DNA from: UBA5070 sp035913415
GTDB lineage: Bacteria > Fibrobacterota > Fibrobacteria > UBA5070
Assembly (NCBI GenBank): GCA_035913415.1
Contig: JAMIIV010000229.1
Location: 1-64,000 of the forward strand
DNA: 64,000 bases
Direction: 5' to 3'
Shown: piece after piece, positions 57,171 through 64,000 of the stretch
Position numbering within the stretch: the stretch's first letter is position 1
Layout of the letters: every line of letters begins with the position of its first letter
Position numbers and translations under genes: made by a program
Notes under the pieces: generated by a model
Databases searched by the model: none
Seen by the model: only the letters and a program-made list of their open reading frames with translations
What the model was told of the DNA's origin: nothing

Positions 57171-60100
57171 ATGGACCCCAGGACTTGGCTCGTGGCAGTG
57201 CTCTCGGCGGCGGCTCTCGCCTCCGCCGATCGAATTTCCGTCGTCCCTCCAGCCCTGCGGGAGTGGGTTCCCTGGGTGATGCGCGATGCCGGCGAGGCTT
57301 TGTGTCCCGAGATCGCGGGAACGCGGACTTGCCTGGCGTTGACCACCGTGCAAATGGATGTGCAAGGCGATCTGGCTCGGTTCACCCTGTCGGGCTGTGC
57401 GTGGGCCCCTTCCGTCCTGCGCCTTCCCGGCACGGGAGAGTGGTGGCCCGAGCAGGTGCGGTCAGGAACTGTCGCGGTCGCGGTGGGCCGCGATGGCGAG
57501 TTTCCCTCCGTCCGGGTTCCCGCGGGGCCGTTCCGGGTCAGCGGCCAGTTGCGATGGACGCGGCGACCATCCCAGATTCCGCTCCCCGATGGTGCCGCGC
57601 TCACGCTGTGCACCGTGGATGGTCGCGTGGTGGAGCCTTCCGAAGGCCAATTGTGGCTGCAGGGGCGCGACCCCTCGGCCGCGGATGTCGAGGTGGCCGA
57701 CACCAGTGGCGCGCTGCGCCTGAAGGTGTACCGGCAGGTGCAGGACGGTGTTCCCATGCAGTTGGTGACCCGCATGGAATTCTCGGTGTCGGGGCGTGCG
57801 CGCCGTGTGGAACTGGGGGGAATCCTGCCCGAGGGGAGTCTCGCGGTGCGACTCGAGGCCGATGTTCCCGCCCAACTTTCGGGTGATGGCCGACTTTCCC
57901 TCACCGCTCGGGCCGGAACCTGGAACGTGGTCGTGGGTTCGGTGTGGATGGTTCCGCCGGCGTCGGTTTCGGCTTCGCGCACCGCGGATCCCTGGCCCGC
58001 CCAGGAAGTCTGGAGTTTCCAGGCCGCGCCGGGATTGCGAACCGTGCAGGCCAGCGGTGGCACTCCCGTCGACGCGCGCCAGGCCGGCGTGCCCGATGCC
58101 TGGGCTGCGCTGCCGTCGTGGAGCCTGGAACGAGGCGCCTCCCTGGAGTTCAAGCAGAGCCTGCGGGGAGATCCGGTGACAGATTCTGTTCGGACCGCCC
58201 TGGAGCGCGGCGTGTGGATCGACTTCGACGGATCGGGCGCCACGGTGGTCGACGACATCGCGGGGCAGATCTTGCGACCCGTTCGCCTGTCCGTCGACGC
58301 GCCGCTCGAACTGGGGCGCCTGGTCCGCAACGGGCACGCGTTGGTGGTGACTTCGGTCGCCACGGGCGAGCAGGGAGTGGCGCTGCAGCCGGGCGCGGCC
58401 TCGCTGCATCTGGTGTCGCGGCTGGTCCATCCCTTGGGGGCGGCCCTCCCCGCAGGTCCGGCGGGGTGGGAATTCTCCTCCGGCACCTGGACTGTCCACG
58501 TCGGGCCGGGGTGGCGCATCCTCGACCTTCTGGGCCCGGGGCGTTCCTTCGGCACCTGGGCGGCGGAATGGAATCTCTGGTCCATCTTCCTGGTGGTCCT
58601 GACGGCGGCATTGCTGGGGCGGGTGGCGGGTTGGCCCGTGGGCGTCGCGGCGGCGGGGTTGTTCGTGTTGGGTTGGCAGGACGGCATCGGGACCGGCTGG
58701 TGGCTGCACCTGGCCGTGGCGTTGCTGGTGTGGGCCCTGGTGCGCGAACGGTTCACGGGTTCGAGGTTCGAGATGGGGGTACGGGTCTGGGCGGCTTTGG
58801 CGGCGCTGGGGGTGTTGCTGGGGCTGTTGCCGATGACCGTCAAGCAGGTGCGCCTGGTGGTGCATCCGAGCCTGGATCGGGGGGCGGGAAACCTCCAGTA
58901 CGACAAGGTCTCGTCGCTGCCGACCGAGCCATCCAGCGAATACGGCGCCGGTGAGGGCGATCGCTCCGCTGGGGTTGGGGAGTCGCGCTCGGCGAACTCC
59001 GCCAGCATGGAGGCCATGGCGAAGCAATCCGACGGCCTGCTGGGCGAGGACGTGGACCCGAGCGATGCATCGGTGATCGACGCCATCCTGGCGAATGCCG
59101 GGAACCGAGCTGCGGGGGATGGTATGGCTTCTCGGACGAATTCCGTCATGGGCGGATCCGCCGCCGCGCCCACCGCCGACGACGACCCTTTCCTGACCGG
59201 AGGCGTGCAGACCGGACCGGGTGAGCCGACCTGGGATTTCGCCAGCGCCTCGCTGGCCTGGGACGGCCCCGTGGTGCCGGGGCAGCGTGTGCGCGTGGTC
59301 GCGGCGCCGCCTTGGGCGATGCGCCTGTGGCGCGTGGTCCTGGTGTCGGGGGCCTGGCTGCTGGCCTGGTTCCTGTTGCGGTCGGCTGCTCCCGGAATCG
59401 CATCCCGCATCCGCCTGCCCGTGGGACGGAAACTGTCCATCCTGCCTCTGGTACTGCTGCTGGCCTCGGCGGCACCGGCCGGAGAGCCGCCGGCACAAGG
59501 TGTCCTGGACGATCTGCGCGAACACCTTCTGGCCCCGGAACCCTGCGGGGTCGGTTGTGCGCGTTGGGATGCCATCAGGGTATCCATCCGGGGCGACCTC
59601 GCCACAATCGATCTCGAGGCCCACGCCGTGGCCCGAGGCGCGATCGTTCTTCCCGCCTTCTCGTGGACACCGCTGTCCCTTTCCGTGCCGCGTGGTGCGG
59701 CCGGTGGCGGCGAGAACGGATCGTGGGTGGTGGTCGAACCCGGCATCCAGACCGTGCGTCTGACCGGACGTGTGCGCGGCGGGGATTTCCTCGTCACATT
59801 CCCCGAGGGCTCCCAGGACGCACCGCGGCGCAAGAGCGTCGAGGCTCCGGGATGGCAAGGCGACGAGAGCGAAGGCAACTCCCTGCATCTGGTGCGGTCG
59901 GCGGGACCGGTCGTGTCGCAGGCCTCGGCGAGCCGGGATTCCTCGAAGGCCGAGTTGGCTCCCCTGGCGCTGGTCCGACGCGATCTGGTCCTGGGGCGCG
60001 AGTGGACCGTCCAGACCCAGGTGCGGCGTGTCTCCGGGTTCACCGGGGCGATGGCGCTCGACATCCCTCTCCTGGAGGGCGAGACGGTCCTGGGCAACCT

Positions 60101-61409
60101 GGTCGTGGCCGGAGGGCATGTGAAGGCGGTGCTGCCGGCGGGGATCGCCGAGATGTCCTGGTCTTCGCGGCTTCCCACCGGGGGGACCATCCTGTTGCGC
60201 TCGCCGCCGGGTGCGCCCTGGACCGAACAGTGGTCGCTGGACGCGTCCGAACGCTGGCATGTGGCCACGACGGGCCTGCCGCGCTCGCAGGGTGTCCCTG
60301 CGACATGGCATCCTGTGCCGGGCGAAAGCCTCCGGGTGGAGATCCGGGTGCCGCGGCCGCTGGAAGGCCCCGTGGTGACGGTCCAGTCGGCGCGTCTGGA
60401 GGTCGATCCCGGACGGGACGTGTCGCAAGTGGTGTTGAAGGCCGAGATTCTCGCCGGGCTGGGGGGCGAGATCCTGGTGCGCCTTCCCGAAGGCGCCCGC
60501 GTGAAGTCGGTGCAGGTGCAGGGAGCCGAGCGCACCCCCGTTCGGGCCATGGACGGTCGCTTCCGCGTGGAAATGCCTCCCGGACAGTGGACGATGGAAA
60601 TGCGGTGGATGCAGCCGTCGGGAGGAGCGTTCCTGCGTCGCGCCCCGAGCGTGGAACTTTCGGCTCCGGGTGCCAACGCCACGACGGTGCTGGCCCCGCC
60701 GGTCGGCGGATGGATCGTCGCCCTGGGAGGTCCGGGGGATGGCCCCGCGATGCTGTGGTGGGGTGTGGTCTTCGCGATGGGGCTGTTCGCCTTCGGGCTG
60801 TCCCGCATTCCCGGACAACCGCTGGGATTCGCCAGTTGGTTCCTGCTCTTCCTGGGCACCAGCACCGTGAGCAAACTCACGTTGTTTCCCTTCGCCGCCT
60901 GGGTGGGATTGTTGGTCGTGCGTGACCGTCTGGATCCGCGGACGCTGCCGCCCAAGGCCTTCCAGACCCTCCAGGTGCTGGTGGTCCTGGCCACGGCCCT
61001 GGCCTGGGTGTGGCTTCTGGCCACCATCCCCATCGGACTGTTGGGAACTCCCGACATGTTGATCGTATCCCCCCAGTATGAACACGCCTGGTTCGTCGAC
61101 AGGTTCTCCGGTGAACTGCCTCGTCCATGGGAATTGGTCCTGCCGCTTTGGTTGTGGCGCGGACTGCTTCTGGTCTGGTCCCTGTGGCTGGCCGCCTCGT
61201 GCCTGAAATGGGCGACCTGGGGTTGGAACGCCTTCTCGCGGGGAGGGATCTGGCCCGCCTCGGGTGATGTCGGTGCCGCGCCTGGGCAAGGCCCGGATCC
61301 GAGGACGGCGAAGGAGGACAGCGATCCCTGGGACGACGAGGAGTCGTGGGACGAGGACGGTGATGGCCCCTCCGACGATCGCCAAGACCCGGGACCGCGC
61401 CGGAGATGA
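57171..61409 (+). CDS. Two-halved 1412-residue membrane protein of unknown function
   Basis: A signal peptide (1-19) starts a beta-rich extracytoplasmic half with two Cys motifs near its start. It ends in about four membrane helices (~466-565: NLWSIFLVVLTAALLG, VGVAAAGLFVLGW, WWLHLAVALLVWALV, VWAALAALGVLLGLL). A low-complexity linker (~580-690), one more helix (~722-742), and a second signal-like run (KLSILPLVLLLASAAPAGE, ~753) lead into a second beta-rich half. It opens like the first (CGVGCARW, RGDLATIDL versus DVQGDLARFTL) and ends in a second helix group from ~1190 (AMLWWGVVFAMGLFAFGL, FLLFLGTSTVSKLTLF). The C-terminal tail is very acidic. The plan suggests an ancient duplication or fusion of two genes. 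No family is recognised. CGAGGA precedes ATG 57171. Confidence 0.65.
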   Translation: MDPRTWLVAVLSAAALASADRISVVPPALREWVPWVMRDAGEALCPEIAGTRTCLALTTVQMDVQGDLARFTLSGCAWAPSVLRLPGTGEWWPEQVRSGTVAVAVGRDGEFPSVRVPAGPFRVSGQLRWTRRPSQIPLPDGAALTLCTVDGRVVEPSEGQLWLQGRDPSAADVEVADTSGALRLKVYRQVQDGVPMQLVTRMEFSVSGRARRVELGGILPEGSLAVRLEADVPAQLSGDGRLSLTARAGTWNVVVGSVWMVPPASVSASRTADPWPAQEVWSFQAAPGLRTVQASGGTPVDARQAGVPDAWAALPSWSLERGASLEFKQSLRGDPVTDSVRTALERGVWIDFDGSGATVVDDIAGQILRPVRLSVDAPLELGRLVRNGHALVVTSVATGEQGVALQPGAASLHLVSRLVHPLGAALPAGPAGWEFSSGTWTVHVGPGWRILDLLGPGRSFGTWAAEWNLWSIFLVVLTAALLGRVAGWPVGVAAAGLFVLGWQDGIGTGWWLHLAVALLVWALVRERFTGSRFEMGVRVWAALAALGVLLGLLPMTVKQVRLVVHPSLDRGAGNLQYDKVSSLPTEPSSEYGAGEGDRSAGVGESRSANSASMEAMAKQSDGLLGEDVDPSDASVIDAILANAGNRAAGDGMASRTNSVMGGSAAAPTADDDPFLTGGVQTGPGEPTWDFASASLAWDGPVVPGQRVRVVAAPPWAMRLWRVVLVSGAWLLAWFLLRSAAPGIASRIRLPVGRKLSILPLVLLLASAAPAGEPPAQGVLDDLREHLLAPEPCGVGCARWDAIRVSIRGDLATIDLEAHAVARGAIVLPAFSWTPLSLSVPRGAAGGGENGSWVVVEPGIQTVRLTGRVRGGDFLVTFPEGSQDAPRRKSVEAPGWQGDESEGNSLHLVRSAGPVVSQASASRDSSKAELAPLALVRRDLVLGREWTVQTQVRRVSGFTGAMALDIPLLEGETVLGNLVVAGGHVKAVLPAGIAEMSWSSRLPTGGTILLRSPPGAPWTEQWSLDASERWHVATTGLPRSQGVPATWHPVPGESLRVEIRVPRPLEGPVVTVQSARLEVDPGRDVSQVVLKAEILAGLGGEILVRLPEGARVKSVQVQGAERTPVRAMDGRFRVEMPPGQWTMEMRWMQPSGGAFLRRAPSVELSAPGANATTVLAPPVGGWIVALGGPGDGPAMLWWGVVFAMGLFAFGLSRIPGQPLGFASWFLLFLGTSTVSKLTLFPFAAWVGLLVVRDRLDPRTLPPKAFQTLQVLVVLATALAWVWLLATIPIGLLGTPDMLIVSPQYEHAWFVDRFSGELPRPWELVLPLWLWRGLLLVWSLWLAASCLKWATWGWNAFSRGGIWPASGDVGAAPGQGPDPRTAKEDSDPWDDEESWDEDGDGPSDDRQDPGPRRR

Positions 61410-61481
61410 GGGCGGGGGTGTCCCGCATTCCGCCAAGCCTTCCGCGGACCGTTGCGAAACGGCGCCGCGGAAGGTAGCGTA

Positions 61482-62735
61482 GTGCCTCGTATGCGCATCC
61501 TGCACACTTCCGACTGGCACCTGGGGCTCGAGACGGCCGGACACGACCGCCTCGCCGAGCAGGCATTGTTCCTGGAATGGCTCCTGGACGTACTCGAACG
61601 GGAATCCGTCCACGCCCTGGTGGTGGCCGGGGACGTCTTCGACGTGGTGAATCCGTCGGTGGCGGCCCTGGGCCTGTTCGCGGACTTCCTGGTGCGTTTG
61701 CGACGTCGGCTTCCCGGCTGCCAGGTGGTCGTGGTGGCGGGCAACCACGACTCCGGGGCGCGCCTGGAGATCTTCCGATCGTTCGGGCAGGCGCTGGGTG
61801 GTATCCACCTGGTGGGCACCTTCCAACCCGAGATCCCGGGGCGCCATCACTTCCTGCTGCAGGCCGGAGGCGAGCCTTCCGCCTGGTGCCTGGCGGTACC
61901 TTTCCTGCGCGCCTCCGATCTGGACTGCCGGATCCGTGGGGACGAAACCATCGAAGTCGCCTTCGTGCGTGCTCTGCGCGAGGCGTATGCGGCGCTGGTG
62001 GCCGATTGTCGCGCCGAACGCCCCGATCTTCCCGTGGTGGCCACGGGACATCTGACCTTGTCGGGCTCCGATCGCACCGGCTCCGAGCGGCTTCTGGTGG
62101 GTGGGGTGGAGTCCATTCCCGTCGATGCCGTTGCGGAGGGCGTGGACTACTTGGCCCTGGGGCACATCCACCGCGCCCAGAGCTGGAAAGGCGGCGCGGT
62201 GCGCTACTCGGGCTCCCCACTGCCCATCGATTTCGACGAGCGCCACGGACATCAACGCGTGTTGCTGGCCGATCTCGCCGCGCCCGGAGTTGTTCCCCAG
62301 GTTCGTGAACTGGAAGTGCCTCGCCCTGTCCCGTTGGTGCGCATCCCGGAGATCGCCGCTTCGTGGGAGGCTGCGGAAGACGCGTTGCGCGCCTTCGACG
62401 ATGCGCCTTGGAAGGACAAACCCGCGGGCCTGCATCCGCTGGTGGAGATCCGCTACGTGCCCGACGGTCCGCGCCCGGATCTGCGCGAGCGGCTGGACGC
62501 GCTGTGTCGCGGCCGCGCCTTCCGCTTGGCCGGAACCCCCAGGGCGGAGCTGCCCGGTTCGACGGCACCACTCGACGGCCCGCGTTCACCCGCGGTGGAT
62601 CTCAAAGCCAAGGACGCGCCCATGGAGGTGTTGGACCGCCACTGGCTGGGACGTTACGGGAGTGCGCTCCCCGAAGACCTGCGCGGTTGTTTCCGCGAGG
62701 CCGAAGCCCTGGCCGCGACGGGGGAGGGCCGGTGA
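61482..62735 (+). CDS. sbcD: Exonuclease subunit SbcD
   Basis: The 417-residue protein is the Mre11-like nuclease of the SbcCD complex, which opens DNA hairpins and processes ends in repair. It has the phosphoesterase motifs: HTSDWHLG, VVAGDVFDVVNPS, VVAGNHDSG, ATGHLTLSG and LGHIHRAQ. I take GTG 61482 because GGAAGG lies 7 bases upstream; ATG 61491 (three codons in) is the alternative. The stop overlaps the GTG of sbcC. Confidence 0.93.
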   Translation: MPRMRILHTSDWHLGLETAGHDRLAEQALFLEWLLDVLERESVHALVVAGDVFDVVNPSVAALGLFADFLVRLRRRLPGCQVVVVAGNHDSGARLEIFRSFGQALGGIHLVGTFQPEIPGRHHFLLQAGGEPSAWCLAVPFLRASDLDCRIRGDETIEVAFVRALREAYAALVADCRAERPDLPVVATGHLTLSGSDRTGSERLLVGGVESIPVDAVAEGVDYLALGHIHRAQSWKGGAVRYSGSPLPIDFDERHGHQRVLLADLAAPGVVPQVRELEVPRPVPLVRIPEIAASWEAAEDALRAFDDAPWKDKPAGLHPLVEIRYVPDGPRPDLRERLDALCRGRAFRLAGTPRAELPGSTAPLDGPRSPAVDLKAKDAPMEVLDRHWLGRYGSALPEDLRGCFREAEALAATGEGR

Positions 62736-64000
62736 GGATCCTGGCCATCCGCGGGGAAAACGTCGCCTCGCTCGAGACCTTCGATGTCGATTTCCGTCAG
62801 GAACCGCTGCGCTCGGCGGGCCTGTTCGCCATCGTGGGGCCCACGGGATCGGGAAAGTCCAGCCTGCTGGACGCCATGTGCCTGGCCCTCTACCAGCGTG
62901 CGCCGCGCCTGGACGGCCTGTCCGGCCAGGTGGCCAAGGTCCCGGGGGCCTTCGGGGAGATTCCCCAGGACAACGTGCGCAACCTGCTGCGCCGGGGTGC
63001 CTTGTCGGGATGGGCGGCGTGCGACTTCCGGGGCCGTGACGGCCAGGACTACACCGCGCGCTGGGGTTACCGGGCGCCGCGGCGCAAAGGTGCCTCGCTG
63101 CAGGAGGAACTGTCCCTGGTGCGTTTGGCCGACGCCCAGGTGCTGGTGACGGGAGCCAATCGCAAGACCGAATTCTCGGCCCGCGTGGAAGACCTCCTGG
63201 GGCTGACCTGGAGCCAGTTCGTGCGCACGGTGCTTCTGGCGCAGGGGCGGTTCGCCGAATTCCTGAAGGCTCCGGACGACGAGCGCGCGCGTCTGCTCGA
63301 GAAGCTCACCGGCACCGAGATCTACGCGCGGTTGTCGCGCGTGGTCTTCCAGCGCCAGCGCGAAGAGGAGGCCGCGGTCCGCGACCTGGAGGTGCGGTTG
63401 TCGACGGTGGTCCGTCTGGCGCCCCCCGAGCGGGACGCGTTGGCCCAGCGGGCGCGGGAAATCGATCGGACCTTGCCGCGCTCGCGGGCACGCCTGGCCG
63501 TCCTGACGGAAATTGTCTCCGATGGCGCGCGCCTGGAGGTGGTGGTCGCCTCCGGGGAATCCGCCGCCAAGCGGCGCGACGCGTTGTCTTCGGCGACGGG
63601 CGAGGTCGCGATGCGCCGGGGCCGCGGCGAAGAGCTGTTGCGCGCCGCCGAACTCGCGTTGGCCGAGGCCGAACCCGAATTGCGCGAAGCGGGGCGCCTG
63701 GACGAGGCCTTGGTGCATCTGGGGCGTTCGTGCCAGGCCGCTCGGGAGGGCGCCGAGACGGCCCGTCGCGACGCCGCCACGGCGCGGGACGCCCTGCGGG
63801 CCCACGAAACGCGACTGGCGGCCATGGACCGGGAAGTGGTCGTGCTGGACGAATGGATCGCGCCACGGGAGCGCCTGCGGCCCGTGGCGGCCGACTGGAG
63901 CCGCATCAAGGGACTGCTGGAGCGCATGGGGCGACTGCGCCTGGCGCGATTGGACAACGAAGCGCGACTGGCCGAGGCCGGACGGATTCTGGCCGAGAGC
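62732..64000 (+). CDS. sbcC: Exonuclease subunit SbcC, N-terminal part (cut by window edge)
   Basis: The gene starts at GTG 62732 overlapping sbcD (GTGA) and remains open to the end of the window, giving 423 residues. It is the Rad50-like ATPase partner: FxxEN-type start (LAIRGENVASLETFDVDF), Walker A GPTGSGKSS at about 36-44, the Q-loop region LAQGRFAEFLKA, then the beginning of a long coiled coil (EREAL-rich, ARLAVLTEI, REAGRLDEALVHLG). The C-terminal half with Walker B lies outside. Confidence 0.93.
   Translation, partial: MRILAIRGENVASLETFDVDFRQEPLRSAGLFAIVGPTGSGKSSLLDAMCLALYQRAPRLDGLSGQVAKVPGAFGEIPQDNVRNLLRRGALSGWAACDFRGRDGQDYTARWGYRAPRRKGASLQEELSLVRLADAQVLVTGANRKTEFSARVEDLLGLTWSQFVRTVLLAQGRFAEFLKAPDDERARLLEKLTGTEIYARLSRVVFQRQREEEAAVRDLEVRLSTVVRLAPPERDALAQRAREIDRTLPRSRARLAVLTEIVSDGARLEVVVASGESAAKRRDALSSATGEVAMRRGRGEELLRAAELALAEAEPELREAGRLDEALVHLGRSCQAAREGAETARRDAATARDALRAHETRLAAMDREVVVLDEWIAPRERLRPVAADWSRIKGLLERMGRLRLARLDNEARLAEAGRILAES

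Noticed and set aside
56525..61819. Very long open frame on the minus strand antisense to the 1412-residue gene
   Set aside because: It is low-complexity Arg/Pro/Ser/Thr-rich sequence typical of a GC-rich shadow frame, crosses several plus-strand genes, and has no domain. The plus-strand frame has a signal peptide, membrane helices and a ribosome site.

Overview
The window is a GC-rich bacterial chromosome segment that most likely comes from the phylum Fibrobacterota. The evidence is two protein modules closely tied to that group: two copies of the Fibrobacter-type FISUMP module (about 4.47-5.83 kb) and a fibro-slime domain in a 1718-residue secreted protein (46.7-51.9 kb). A lipoprotein GH5 cellulase-like enzyme fits the same lifestyle. 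The phylum assignment is an inference from these domains, not from a phylogeny. No phage, insertion sequence, CRISPR array or toxin-antitoxin locus was seen, and the region reads as core chromosome.

Layout. 1-80 bp: 3' end of a 5S rRNA and its terminator. 0.5-6.3 kb: a PEGA/CsgG-like envelope protein and a large FISUMP lipoprotein. 6.3-6.9 kb: tRNA-Ser(CGA), the SRP RNA gene, and an unusual tandem array of degenerate SRP-RNA-like copies. 6.9-14.8 kb: a lipoprotein, aconitase B, a DUF3857/transglutaminase-like membrane protein that has lost its catalytic triad, a BASS-type transporter and a degenerate alcohol-dehydrogenase-like protein. 15.1-19.7 kb: gpmI, a secreted protein, an unknown protein overlapping a ClpS-like adaptor, and mltG. 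19.9-27.2 kb: a LysM protein, then a tightly coupled run of a pseudo-receiver/ATPase, a MetX-MetW fusion, a response regulator and a hybrid histidine kinase. 27.2-30.1 kb: a 43-residue membrane peptide with a leaderless-looking promoter, the GH5 lipoprotein, and a DUF1573/rhodanese/MauE-like trio.

30.1-37.8 kb is an information and envelope superoperon: rplM-rpsI-rpsB-tsf-pyrH-frr-uppS-cdsA-ispE, tRNA-Gln(UUG), rplY-pth. Many of its junctions are ATGA or GTGA overlaps, which implies translational coupling. 37.8-44.3 kb holds a membrane PilZ protein followed by pilMNOPQ, the inner-membrane alignment complex and secretin of type IV pili, closed by a strong terminator. 44.3-51.9 kb: tcdA on the minus strand, an M16 protease and the fibro-slime protein. 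52.0-57.0 kb: an acetate/succinate-type CoA transferase (minus), a small unknown plus a tyrosine recombinase, apt, a Cys-rich small protein, and an orphan cheX-cheY pair. 57.2-61.4 kb: a 1412-residue membrane protein built as two similar halves. The window ends in sbcD and a truncated sbcC.

Four promoters with a TTGAC-type -35 and a 17-18 bp spacer were found (before the 43-residue peptide, rplM, pilM and cheX). Together the genes describe a housekeeping region interleaved with surface, adhesion and motility functions: pili, FISUMP and fibro-slime proteins, and a cellulase. The best candidates for something undescribed are the SRP-RNA-like array, the MetX-MetW fusion embedded in signalling genes, the two-halved 1412-residue protein and the CxxC-repeat fibro-slime protein.
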